Assembly: GCF_031377265.1 (NCBI RefSeq)
Contig: NZ_JANMET010000162.1
Coordinates: 1 to 13,981, forward strand
From: JAUYQR01 sp031377265
Lineage (GTDB): Bacteria; Pseudomonadota; Alphaproteobacteria; Rhodobacterales; Rhodobacteraceae
Direction of reading: 5' to 3'
DNA: 13,981 nucleotides
Part shown: one piece after another, positions 1 to 7,141 of the stretch
Numbering within the stretch: the first letter of the stretch is position 1
Layout of the letters: every line of letters starts with the position of its first letter
Position numbers and translations under genes: made by a program
The notes under the pieces: generated by a model
Databases searched by the model: none
What the model was told of the DNA's origin: nothing
The model's input: only the letters and a program-made list of their open reading frames with translations

Positions 1-1
1 C

Positions 2-367
2 CAGTCGGACGAACGGGTGCTGACCTCGGGCAATTCGACGGTGCGCAGTGCCCATCTGGCGCGGATCGAAAGCTTTGTGCGCCGCCATATCGACGACCCC
101 GATCTGGGGCCGGAGGAGGTGGCGGGAGGGTGTGGCATCTCGCTGCGCTATCTGCATGAGTTGTTGCGCGACACCAACATGACGCTGGGACAGTGGATCC
201 GCGACACGCGGTTGCAGGCGGCTATGGAGGATATGAAGAATCCCGCCGACCGCCGCGCTATCGGCGAGATCGCTTATGCGCGGGGGTTCACCGATCAGGC
301 GCAGTTTTCCCGTGCCTTCCGCGCCCGGTTCGGGCTGACTCCGAAAGATGCGCGCGGCAGGGCCTGA
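2..367 (+). CDS. AraC-family transcriptional regulator, C-terminal part (5' end outside window)
   Basis: The reading frame is open from the first complete codon, so the start lies upstream of the window and about 121 residues are visible. They form the two-helix-turn-helix DNA-binding domain of the AraC/XylS family. The first HTH lies around 'EEVAGGCGISLRYLHELL', and the second has the family signature 'IGEIAYARGFTDQAQFSR' followed by 'FRARFGLTPKDAR'. The N-terminal ligand-sensing domain is missing, so the inducer cannot be inferred. The gene is convergent with the pxpC-like gene and ends 83 bp from it, so it is probably not part of that operon. The family assignment is secure; the target genes are unknown. 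Confidence 0.93.
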   Translation, partial: QSDERVLTSGNSTVRSAHLARIESFVRRHIDDPDLGPEEVAGGCGISLRYLHELLRDTNMTLGQWIRDTRLQAAMEDMKNPADRRAIGEIAYARGFTDQAQFSRAFRARFGLTPKDARGRA

Positions 368-395
368 GGGGCTGCTCACCGTCGCAGTTCCTGCG

Positions 396-417
396 CTCTT
401 CGCCGGGGTGCGAAGAG
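396..417. terminator. Hairpin between convergent genes, candidate bidirectional terminator
   Basis: There is a perfect 8-bp inverted repeat, CTCTTCGC at 396-403 and GCGAAGAG at 410-417, with a 6-nt loop. It sits between the AraC stop codon and the end of the minus-strand pxp operon, where a shared terminator is expected. Neither side carries a clear U-tract, so intrinsic termination is plausible but not proven. Confidence 0.5.
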
Positions 418-450
418 AAGCGAGACGCCCACGATGAACGAACCCGGTCA

Positions 451-1419
451 TCACCGCCCCAGATGCGCCCGCAACCGCGCCAAAGCCGCCTGCCGCTCGG
501 CCCGAGCTGCCAGCGCCTGATCCATCGACACTTCGACAAAGCGGGCAGGCGAATGCGGTTGCAACTGGCCGATCAGGTCCATGTCGGCGCTGATGACGCA
601 GCCCACCATCATGTACCCGCCGCCCGACACCGCATCGCGGTGCAGAACGATGGGTTCCGTGCCGCCCGGCACCTGAATGGACCCATACGGATAGCAGGCA
701 TCGACAATGTTCGATGGGTTCGATCCCGCACCGAATGGCGGCTCGCGCGGCACAAAGTCCAGTGCGGTGCCGCCCTTGAAGCGGTAACCGATGCGATCGG
801 CCTCGGGCGCGACCTTCCAGGTGTCGGCAAAGAACTGCTTGCCAGCCGCCGCCGTGATGCGGTGCCAGTAAAGCCCCGGAAGCATGCGCAATTCGGCAGG
901 GCTTCCGGGCATCCGGCGCAGATTGGCCGGAATCGCACCCTTGCCAACCGCGCCCGCGCCTAAGGGTAGGATGTCGCCCGCCTTCAGGGCGCGACCCTCA
1001 TGGCCGCCCAAAGCCCCCAGCGTATAGGTAGACCGCGAGCCGAGTTTGACCGGCACATCAATGCCGCCCGAAACCGCGATGTACACCCGTGCCCCGGATT
1101 TGAGGTATCCAAAGCTCAGCCGGTCACCTGCCTTGACCGGAAAGCCTTCCCAGGTGCTGCGCTCATCTCCGTTCAGCTTGGGCGGCAGATCGCCGCCGGT
1201 GACAGCGACAGTCGCGGTGGCGGTAAACTCCAGCTCCGGTCCAAGAAACACCGCTTCCAGAACCGCGGCGCCTTCGTCGTTTCCGACCAGCATGTTGGCG
1301 GCGCGCAGGGCAAAGCGGTCCATCCCGCCCGAGATCGGAATGCCGAGGTGATAGTATCCGGGGCGGCCAAGGTCTTGTACCGTGGTGGACAGACCGGGAG
1401 AGATGACATTAACGGCCAT
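451..1419 (-). CDS. pxpC: PxpC/KipA-family biotin-dependent carboxyltransferase subunit
   Basis: This 322-aa protein belongs to the PxpC/KipA (AHS2) family. These proteins are one half of the carboxyltransferase fold of urea carboxylase, or one subunit of ATP-dependent 5-oxoprolinase. Family hallmarks are 'TTVQDLGRPGYYHLGIP', 'GGMDRFALRAANMLVGN', 'AAVLEAVFLGPELEF', 'VSGGIDVPVKLGSRST' and 'LGGHEGRALKAGDILPLG'. The length is normal for the family. The start codon overlaps the end of pxpB by 11 bp, indicating translational coupling. It is the last gene of a five-gene minus-strand operon. Because a biotin carboxylase and biotin carrier are encoded in the same operon, it may transfer a carboxyl group from biotin to an amide or lactam rather than act as a plain 5-oxoprolinase subunit; that part is inference. 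Confidence 0.92.
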   Translation of the reverse strand: MAVNVISPGLSTTVQDLGRPGYYHLGIPISGGMDRFALRAANMLVGNDEGAAVLEAVFLGPELEFTATATVAVTGGDLPPKLNGDERSTWEGFPVKAGDRLSFGYLKSGARVYIAVSGGIDVPVKLGSRSTYTLGALGGHEGRALKAGDILPLGAGAVGKGAIPANLRRMPGSPAELRMLPGLYWHRITAAAGKQFFADTWKVAPEADRIGYRFKGGTALDFVPREPPFGAGSNPSNIVDACYPYGSIQVPGGTEPIVLHRDAVSGGGYMMVGCVISADMDLIGQLQPHSPARFVEVSMDQALAARAERQAALARLRAHLGR

Positions 1420-2284
1420 TCAAAGCCTCCATCAGCTTGGCATTGGTGCTGCCCATGTCCTTGTTGAACGCAGAAAGGCTGAAGGTTGCAGGGCGGATCA
1501 CCGGCTCGTAGCGATTGGCATCCACCGCCTCGATCGCCGCGTCGTATTCATCGCGCGTCACCGGCTTCCACTTGACGATATCGCCGGGTTTAAAGAGGCA
1601 CATCTCGTCTTGCAGATAGCTGACCTTCTGGGTCGGGTCATATATCGGCATCGGCGTGACGCCGAACATCTGATAGCCGCCCGCGCCGCGCACCGAGTAG
1701 ATGCAGGAAAAGCAGCCGCCGTGGCCGATGGTCAGTTTCGGCGTGTCGGTGCGCGGACGCAGGTACTTCGGCACCTGCAATTGACGCTTGCGCTCGACCA
1801 TCTGGTACAGGAACGGCAACCCCGCCACGAACCCCACCATCGACACGAACCACGGCTGGCTGGAATGTGCCTTGATGAAATCCTCGACCCCGCCAAGACC
1901 ATTCACTTCGGCGGCATATTCCAGATCGGTGGCATTAGGGTTCTGATGCCGCTCACGAAAGCGCATCAGGGTCTCGTGCGTCCAGGGGTCCTGATAGAGC
2001 ACCGGAATTTCCATGATCCGGGTCTGCAGCGTGGCGTCGGATTTCGACGCCGCCCCTTCCATGGATTGCAGTTCCTTCAACAGATCGCCGGGCTTGATGC
2101 GGTCCGGGTCGAACTTGACCTGAAAGCTGGCATTGGCCGGGCAAATCTCGGTAACGCCCTTGATGCCCGCCGCCTTGACCGCATTGGTCATCGACAGCGA
2201 GGTGAAAAAGGCCTCGAGCGACATCTCTTCGCTGACTTCCGCGAAGATGTGCTCGTCGCCCCCAAAGGAAAAGCGGATCGACAT
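1409..2284 (-). CDS. pxpB: PxpB/KipI-family carboxyltransferase subunit (divergent)
   Basis: This 291-aa protein is assigned to the PxpB/KipI (AHS1) family, the partner half of PxpC in 5-oxoprolinase and of the urea carboxylase carboxyltransferase domain. Support comes from the region 'VGFVAGLPFLYQM', from 'PKYLRPRTDTPKLTIGHGG' and 'GAGGYQMFGVTPMPIYDP', and from its place directly before pxpC. From memory of the family, the usual GFxPGFPYL signature reads GFVAGLPFL here, and the usual GGQTGIYP stretch is 'GGCFSCIYSV'. This is therefore a divergent branch and its substrate may differ. It is also longer than typical stand-alone KipI proteins (about 220-240 aa). A strong GGAGGG ribosome-binding site lies just before the ATG, and the gap to accC is 8 bp. 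Confidence 0.85.
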   Translation of the reverse strand: MSIRFSFGGDEHIFAEVSEEMSLEAFFTSLSMTNAVKAAGIKGVTEICPANASFQVKFDPDRIKPGDLLKELQSMEGAASKSDATLQTRIMEIPVLYQDPWTHETLMRFRERHQNPNATDLEYAAEVNGLGGVEDFIKAHSSQPWFVSMVGFVAGLPFLYQMVERKRQLQVPKYLRPRTDTPKLTIGHGGCFSCIYSVRGAGGYQMFGVTPMPIYDPTQKVSYLQDEMCLFKPGDIVKWKPVTRDEYDAAIEAVDANRYEPVIRPATFSLSAFNKDMGSTNAKLMEALNGR

Positions 2285-2292
2285 GGTCCCTC

Positions 2293-3669
2293 CTATGGTT
2301 CCAGTTCCGGCACCAACCGGGCCGCGTGGGTTTCAAGCCAGCCTTCCAGCCAGCGGGTATGAACAGCGTTGGCCCGAACGGCTGGGTCATCCGCCAAGGC
2401 CAGAAACAGCGGTTTGGTGGTGCGCAAGCCGTCGATGCGGGTTTCGGACAGGGCGCGGACAAGGCGGGTGATCGCCGCCTCGCGGGTTTCGGCGTGGACG
2501 ACCAGCTTGGCCAGAAGCGAGTCGTAGAACGGCGGCACGGTGTATCCGGCGTAAAGCATCGACTCGAACCGCACGCCGGGTCCGCCGGGCACGCGCAGGA
2601 TGCTGACGGTGCCGGGAAAGGGGGCGAAATCGCGCGAAGGGTCTTCGGCGTTCAGGCGCACTTCGATGGCATGGCCGCGCACCACGATATCGGACTGGCG
2701 CAGGCGCAGGGGTTCGCCCCCAGCGATGCGCAACATCTCGGCCACCAGATCGATGCCGGTGATCATCTCGGTCACCGGATGTTCCACCTGAATGCGGGTG
2801 TTCATCTCAATGAAGTAGAAGCGGTCGGCTTCGTCGTCATAAAGGTATTCGATGGTGCCCGCGCCGGAATAGCCCACCGCCCGGGTCAGTCGCACGGCGC
2901 TGGTGCACAATTCATCGCGGATGCGGTCCGACAGAGCGCGGCTGGGGGCCTCTTCCCAGACCTTCTGACGACGGCGCTGAAGGCTGCACTCACGCTCGAA
3001 GCAATGCACGGCATCTCTGCCGTCACCCAGAACCTGCACCTCGATATGACGGGCCTTGGCGATGACCTTTTCCATATACAGTCCGCCGTCGCCAAAGGCG
3101 GCCAGCGCCTCGGCGGCGGCTTGTGGGAAGGCGGCTTCAAACTCGGCCAGATCATTGGCGATACGAATGCCCCGGCCCCCGCCACCCGCAGCGGCCTTGA
3201 TCATCACGGGAAATCCGGTGTCGATCAGGATATGGCGCGCGGCGTCAATATCGGCGACTCGGCCCATCGACCCCGGCACCACCGGAACCCCGGCGGCATG
3301 GGCGGCAGAGCGGGCGGCGACCTTGTCGCCCATCGTGCGGATGGCGTCACCTGACGGGCCGACAAACACCAACCCCGCCACCGCACAGGCATCGGCAAAA
3401 TCGGCGTTCTCGGCCAGAAAGCCATAACCGGGATGCACGGAATCGCAGCCCGTATCGATGGCGGCTTTCAGGATGTTAGCGACGCTCAGATAGCTTTTCT
3501 TCGCCGCAGGCGGTCCGATATGCACCGCCTCATCGGCAATCTGCACATGAAGGCTGTCGCGGTCGGCATCCGAATAAACCGCCACGGTCGCAATCCCGAG
3601 GTCGCGTGCTGCGCGGATCACCCGCACGGCGATTTCCCCCCGGTTTGCGACCAGAAGTTTCTTCAGCAT
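2293..3669 (-). CDS. accC: Biotin carboxylase subunit (AccC-like)
   Basis: This 458-aa ATP-grasp biotin carboxylase uses ATP and bicarbonate to carboxylate the biotin on a carrier protein. Visible signatures are the N-terminal 'LVANRGEIAVRVIRAARDLG', the glycine-rich ATP loop 'MIKAAAGGGGRGIRI', 'HIEVQVLGD', 'ERECSLQRRRQKVWEEAPS' (close to the usual ERDCSxQRRxQKVxEEAPS), and the catalytic stretch 'FIEMNTRIQVEHPVTEMITG'. The length matches AccC. Its start overlaps the stop of the biotin carrier gene as TGATG, a tight coupling. An AccC name is conventional. However, the neighbours are PxpA/B/C and not accA/accD, so the carboxyl acceptor is more likely an amide- or lactam-type substrate than acetyl-CoA (inference). 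This could be a second, pathway-specific copy beside the housekeeping one. Confidence 0.95.
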   Translation of the reverse strand: MLKKLLVANRGEIAVRVIRAARDLGIATVAVYSDADRDSLHVQIADEAVHIGPPAAKKSYLSVANILKAAIDTGCDSVHPGYGFLAENADFADACAVAGLVFVGPSGDAIRTMGDKVAARSAAHAAGVPVVPGSMGRVADIDAARHILIDTGFPVMIKAAAGGGGRGIRIANDLAEFEAAFPQAAAEALAAFGDGGLYMEKVIAKARHIEVQVLGDGRDAVHCFERECSLQRRRQKVWEEAPSRALSDRIRDELCTSAVRLTRAVGYSGAGTIEYLYDDEADRFYFIEMNTRIQVEHPVTEMITGIDLVAEMLRIAGGEPLRLRQSDIVVRGHAIEVRLNAEDPSRDFAPFPGTVSILRVPGGPGVRFESMLYAGYTVPPFYDSLLAKLVVHAETREAAITRLVRALSETRIDGLRTTKPLFLALADDPAVRANAVHTRWLEGWLETHAARLVPELEP

Positions 3670-3902
3670 CAGTCCACCTGCGCCAGAACCGCGCCTGCCA
3701 TGACGGGCTCTTCGTTGTCGGTCTCAAAGCGAATGTTCCTGCCCGCCACCTCGGATTTCACCTCGTGGAAGGACTTCATCACCTCGATCATCCCGATCAC
3801 GTCGCCCACTGCGACGGCATCGCCATCGGCCTTGAAGGGCGGCTTGTCGGGCGCGGACGAGCGGTAGAAGGTGCCGGGAAGCGGCGAATGGATCTGGGCC
3901 AT
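3669..3902 (-). CDS. Small stand-alone biotin carboxyl carrier protein
   Basis: This 77-aa protein consists of little more than a biotinyl (BCCP/lipoyl-like) domain. The biotin attachment site is Lys43 in 'IEVMKSFHEV', equivalent to the EAMKM/EAMKL motif of acetyl-CoA carboxylase carriers. The start 'SPLPGTFYRSSAPDKPPF' resembles the carrier core 'SPMVGTFYRSP.PDAPPFV' of AccB. The long N-terminal linker of housekeeping AccB (about 150 aa) is absent. The gene lies 9 bp after pxpA and overlaps accC by one base (TGATG), so it is very probably the dedicated partner of that carboxylase. Residues before the ATG include AGAGG as a ribosome-binding site. Confidence 0.9.
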   Translation of the reverse strand: MAQIHSPLPGTFYRSSAPDKPPFKADGDAVAVGDVIGMIEVMKSFHEVKSEVAGRNIRFETDNEEPVMAGAVLAQVD

Positions 3903-3911
3903 GGGAACCTC

Positions 3912-4634
3912 TCAGGTATAGGGCTGAACCGCCGCTCGCACTGCGCGGGCGATGTCGATGGCATTGGGGGTGTCAGAGTGAATGCAGATACTGTCGCAAC
4001 GCACCGGAATGTCTGAACCATCCGTGGCCGTGCCTTTGCCTTCCGTAATCGCCCGCACGCAGCGTGCAGCCATCAACGCGGGGTCTTTGGCATCATGCTC
4101 GCGCGTCACGATCAGGCTTCCGTCCGGACGATACTCCAGATCGGCGTAAAATTCCGCCACAAAACCATGGCCGCGAGCGGGGTAGATCTTCTCATGGAGC
4201 GTGCCGGTCATCCCCAGAAGCGGCACCTGAAACACATCGGCTGCATCACAAACCGCCTGGGCGATATCTTCCTGCCGAGCAGCCATACCGTAAAGGCTGC
4301 CGTGGGGCTTGATGTGGTTCAGCTCAACGCCTTCTGCCTTCAGGAACCCGCAAAGCGCACCGATCTGGTAGATCAGGCAATTGGCCATTTCTTCGCGGCC
4401 CATCTTCATCTCGCGCCGCCCGAAGCCCTGCAGATCGGGCAGGCTGGGATGCGCTCCGACCTTCACCCCATGCGTTTTGGCTAGCCGCACCGTGGCGCGC
4501 ATGTGGTCAAAATCGCTGGCATGAAAGCCGCAAGCCACATTGGCGATGTGAATGAAGGGCATCAGCCCCGCGTCGTCCCCCATGCGCCAAAGCCCAAAGC
4601 TTTCGCCCATGTCACAGTTCACCGTGACAGGCAT
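3912..4634 (-). CDS. pxpA: PxpA / LamB-YcsF family protein (5-oxoprolinase subunit A-like)
   Basis: This 240-aa protein matches the LamB/YcsF family along its whole length. Visible signatures include 'VNCDMGESFGLWRMGDDAG', 'ANVACGFHASDFDHMRATV', 'GVKVGAHPSLPDLQGFGRR', 'YQIGALCGFLKAEGV', 'HIKPHGSLYGMAA' and the C-terminal 'CIHSDTPNAIDIARAVRAA'. The family member PxpA opens 5-oxoproline to glutamate together with PxpBC. Histidines and acidic residues in GAHP and KPHG are consistent with a metal- or substrate-binding TIM-like barrel. It is the first gene of the operon and starts 108 bp from the divergent LysR gene. The AGGGGG sequence just upstream of the ATG serves as ribosome-binding site. Family assignment is secure. 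The exact substrate in an operon that also carries biotin carboxylase genes is open. Confidence 0.93.
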   Translation of the reverse strand: MPVTVNCDMGESFGLWRMGDDAGLMPFIHIANVACGFHASDFDHMRATVRLAKTHGVKVGAHPSLPDLQGFGRREMKMGREEMANCLIYQIGALCGFLKAEGVELNHIKPHGSLYGMAARQEDIAQAVCDAADVFQVPLLGMTGTLHEKIYPARGHGFVAEFYADLEYRPDGSLIVTREHDAKDPALMAARCVRAITEGKGTATDGSDIPVRCDSICIHSDTPNAIDIARAVRAAVQPYT

Positions 4635-4692
4635 CGCACCCCCTGCAGTTTTCCGAATGTTACTGAACTTGGCCCGAGTCTGTCTTCATTGC

Positions 4693-4704
4693 AAATTCGA
4701 ATTT
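4693..4704. promoter_or_regulatory. 12-bp palindrome in the lysR-pxpA divergent region, candidate operator
   Basis: A perfect palindrome AAATTCGAATTT lies in the 108-bp gap between the divergent pxpA and lysR genes. It is the most AT-rich stretch around, as expected for a control region. A second dyad, GATAC-G-GTATC, follows at 4709-4719. LysR regulators usually bind dyads in such gaps and control both genes. Neither dyad fits T-N11-A exactly, so the assignment is tentative. Confidence 0.45.
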
Positions 4705-4742
4705 CTGAGATACGGTATCGATAAAGCAGATATGAGGGTGCC

Positions 4743-5645
4743 TTGTCGCTGACCATCAGACAGTTGCGCTATTTCATCGCAGCCGCCGAGACCGGGCAGG
4801 TTTCCCATGCGGCGATGGAGTTGAACATCTCGCAATCTGCCGTGACGGCGGGCATTCAAAGCCTTGAGGCTGCCTTGGGCGCGCGGCTTCTGGCGCGGGG
4901 TGGACAAGGGGTATCGGTGACCCCGCAAGGCGCGCGGTTCCTGTCCCGGGCCAAGGCGATCATTGCCGCCGTCGAAGAAGCCACGCGGAGCCCCTTGGGC
5001 GAAGAAACGCAGGTGACGGGCCGCTTGCGGCTGGGTCTGACCTATACGGTCGCGGGCTATTTCATGGCCCGCCACTATGCCTCCTTCCGTCGCATTTATC
5101 CCGGCATCACGCTGGAACTCTCGGAACAGCCAAGGTCCGCCATCGAAAATGCCCTAGTGACCGGAGGGCTGGACCTGGCCGTCATGTTGACCTCGAACCT
5201 TGGCAATACCGGCGAACTTGAATCCGAGACGCTGTTCCGCTCGCGGCGGCGGCTTTGGCTGCCCTCGGATCATCGGCTGCTGGCCGCACCGGGGATAAGC
5301 CTGCGCGATGTCGCTGCCGAGCCCTATGTCATGCTGACAGTGGACGAGGCCAGCCGCACGGCCGGGCGCTACTGGGACCAGTACGGGCTGATCCCCAAAG
5401 TGGTATTTTCAACCTCGTCCGTTGAGGCGGTACGGTCGATGGTGGCCGCCGGCATGGGGGTGACGATCCTCAGCGACATGGTCTATCGACCCTGGTCACT
5501 TGAGGGCCAACGGATCGAACAGCGCCAGACCATTGAGGCGATTCCCTCAATGGACGTCGGCCTGACCTGGCCGAACAATCGCCCGCTGTCCGCGCCGGCT
5601 CAGGTTTTCCGCGCTTTTCTCTCGGCGGCCTTGGGATCAGCTTGA
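4743..5645 (+). CDS. LysR-family transcriptional regulator, divergent from the pxp operon
   Basis: This 300-aa protein has the LysR-type layout. An N-terminal winged HTH (about residues 1-60; 'LRYFIAAAETGQVSHAAMEL', 'ISQSAVTAGIQSLEAALGAR', 'TPQGARFLSRA') is followed by a periplasmic-binding-like effector domain ('GRLRLGLTYTVAGYFMARHY', 'GGLDLAVMLTSN', 'VEAVRSMVAAGMGVTILSD'). The start is taken as TTG at 4743. An in-frame stop lies only 18 bp upstream with no ATG in between, the HTH begins immediately after, and GAGGG sits 4 nt before the TTG. Divergent pairing with a metabolic operon is the classic LysR arrangement, so it probably senses that pathway's substrate or product (inference). The 3' end overlaps the open frame of a convergent integrase remnant. 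Confidence 0.93.
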   Translation: MSLTIRQLRYFIAAAETGQVSHAAMELNISQSAVTAGIQSLEAALGARLLARGGQGVSVTPQGARFLSRAKAIIAAVEEATRSPLGEETQVTGRLRLGLTYTVAGYFMARHYASFRRIYPGITLELSEQPRSAIENALVTGGLDLAVMLTSNLGNTGELESETLFRSRRRLWLPSDHRLLAAPGISLRDVAAEPYVMLTVDEASRTAGRYWDQYGLIPKVVFSTSSVEAVRSMVAAGMGVTILSDMVYRPWSLEGQRIEQRQTIEAIPSMDVGLTWPNNRPLSAPAQVFRAFLSAALGSA

Positions 5646-6028
5646 TAACCCCTAGATCGCGCAGCGTGGCTGACCACCCACCTTCGATAAAATCGATAGG
5701 TAGGGCCCGGTAGAACCAACAAAGCTGTCAGGCTTAGCAGTCGCCGCAGCGAGCGCGTCCACACCAGCATCGCTGTTCGTTTCTCGGTCAGATAATCATA
5801 CCGGTCGTAATGGACCGACCCGACGTCGGACATGCCGTGGCCCTGCAGGCGATTGCGGATTTCGAGCGATAGGCCGAAAGATCCGGCGATGGTCTCAAAT
5901 GTCCGGCGCAGGTCGCGCGGCGAGAACGAGGTCAGTGTTTCGCGGAGGTAGCCAGCTGCCCCATCAACAACCGCTGATTCGTTCCGGAATTTCGCTGCGG
6001 CAAGCATAAATGGCCGGTTTGGGGACAT
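5600..6028 (-). pseudogene. C-terminal remnant of a tyrosine recombinase (phage-type integrase)
   Basis: This 142-aa open frame contains only the last part of an integrase catalytic domain. The Arg-II region is 'SPRDLRRTFETIAGSFGLS', followed by 'NRLQGHGMSDVGSVHYDRYD' with the conserved Gly-His and the tyrosine segment, then 'EKRTAMLVWTRSLRRLL'. Catalytic Arg-I, the conserved Lys and the core- and arm-binding N-terminal domains are missing, so it cannot be active. The open frame continues upstream of the ATG for at least 40 bp without a clear homologous start, which fits 5' truncation near the start of the neighbouring recombinase's 3' end. The last 40 or so residues, after 'SLRRLL', read through into the 3' end of lysR and are probably not original protein. 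It is a relic of an integrated element. Confidence 0.75.
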
Positions 6029-6103
6029 CGCGCCGCGGCGACCAGTTGCTATCGACCGGCAGCTTTGGGCCGCCCGGCGCAGTTCGCGCCGAGCGGCTAT
6101 TTG

Positions 6104-6737
6104 TCAGAGATCAATGCCTTCAGACAGTGTCAGCGCGTCGTCGAGGTCGACGCCAAGGTATCTCACGGTGCTGTCCATCGTTGTGTGACCCAAGAGCAGT
6201 TGAACTGCTCGGAGATTTCCCGTTTTCTTGTAGATCTGGGCCACCTTTGTCCTCCGCATGGAGTGGGTGCCATAGGCTCTGGGTTCGAGGCCGATCGAGG
6301 TTGCCCACGCCCTCATGATGCGGGCGTATTGTCGGGTTGAGAGATGGGAGCTAGCATGCAATCGGCTGGGCCAGAGGTATTCCGAGCCGATCATCTCGGG
6401 ATCCGCAATCCATCTCTCCAGCGAAATCCGTGTCGTCTCGGTGATCTCAAACCGGACGGGCGTCTTGGTTTTACTTTGCGTGACCGAGGACCGATCTTTG
6501 ACCAGGCCGGCGGCAAACACGTCGCGCACTTTCAGGCAGACCAGATCACAGCCGCGCAATTTGCTGTCGATCGCAGCATTGAACAAGGCCAGGTCACGCT
6601 TGCTTTCCGCCATCTCGAGCCGCACTCGGATGGACCAGACATGCTTCGGTGCCAAAGGCCGTTTCTGCCCGAAAATCCGGCCTTTGTTCCATGCTGGACG
6701 ACGCGGGGCCAACGATTGGAAGGGTTTCGGTAGGCAT
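6104..6737 (-). pseudogene. Small tyrosine recombinase/integrase with a single-base frameshift near its start
   Basis: The start is fixed by ATG at 6737-6735 preceded by AGGAGG with 8-nt spacing. Translation gives 'MPTETLPIVGPAS' and then loses frame. The next frame continues 'PAWNKGRIFGQKRPLAPKHV' and runs unbroken to the stop at 6104. The shift maps to about position 6698, where one extra base separates TCG from CCA. Removing it gives exactly 210 residues. The corrected protein has a full catalytic set: Arg61 in 'KLRGCDL', Lys89/Lys91 in 'QSKTKTP', His158 and Arg161 in 'THSMRRT', His184 in 'LLGHTTM' and Tyr193 in 'VRYLGV'. It has no large N-terminal domain, which is the usual build of this small recombinase group. 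It may be a recent pseudogene, a sequencing error, or restarted inside at 'MAESKRD', which would lose the N-terminus only. Confidence 0.82.
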
Positions 6738-6745
6738 AGGACGAT

Positions 6746-6751
6746 CCTCCT
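6746..6751 (-). promoter_or_regulatory. Ribosome-binding site that sets the recombinase start
   Basis: AGGAGG on the minus strand lies 8 nt before the ATG at 6737. It is the only strong site near the 5' end. It selects a frame different from the long open frame that carries the catalytic domain, which is the main argument for the frameshift. Confidence 0.7.
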
Positions 6752-6801
6752 GTCCACCAGCCCACCCAGTCTCCGGCCAGCCCGGCACCGAATACATAGC
6801 A

Positions 6802-6822
6802 CACCTCTTGCTAAGCAAGGTG
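6802..6822. repeat. Imperfect inverted repeat upstream of the recombinase
   Basis: CACC-TC-TTGC, a TAA centre and GCAAGGTG form an 8-bp dyad interrupted by a 2-base bulge in the left arm. It lies about 65 bp upstream of the recombinase start codon. It could be an operator or part of a recombination site. No second copy was noticed in the window. Confidence 0.35.
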
Positions 6823-7141
6823 CCTGTGGGCGGTTTGCTGACTGACGCGGGTGCGGCTGGGTAATCTTTGCGGCCTTGTGAAGCGGACGATCACGCAAGT
6901 TGCAGCTGGGTCGCGGTACAGTGGCACCCGTTCTGCCACAACGGGGCATCCTTCACCAAACTGGGCAAGCCATATGTCCGTGCCAGTTCTGGCGTGCCTG
7001 CGCCAACCCACCATACGTGCCGAGCATGACACTCGCTAACCGCTGCTGCCCGGTCATCTTTTTCTAGCACGCATAGAAAGTCTCCATCTGGCCCAAAGGC
7101 ATAAGGCAGAAGGACAGCGTTTTGGGCTTGTTTTCCCTGTA

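Noticed and set aside
193..963. 256-aa plus-strand open frame over the AraC end and the pxpC gene
   Set aside because: It overlaps two real genes on opposite strands and shows no domain.
2326..3354. 342-aa open frame on the plus strand, antisense to the biotin carboxylase gene
   Set aside because: Composition-driven shadow of accC; its His/Gly/Ala-rich translation resembles no protein family.
6811..7032. 73-aa minus-strand frame upstream of the recombinase
   Set aside because: No recognisable motif or ribosome-binding site; could not be told apart from chance.
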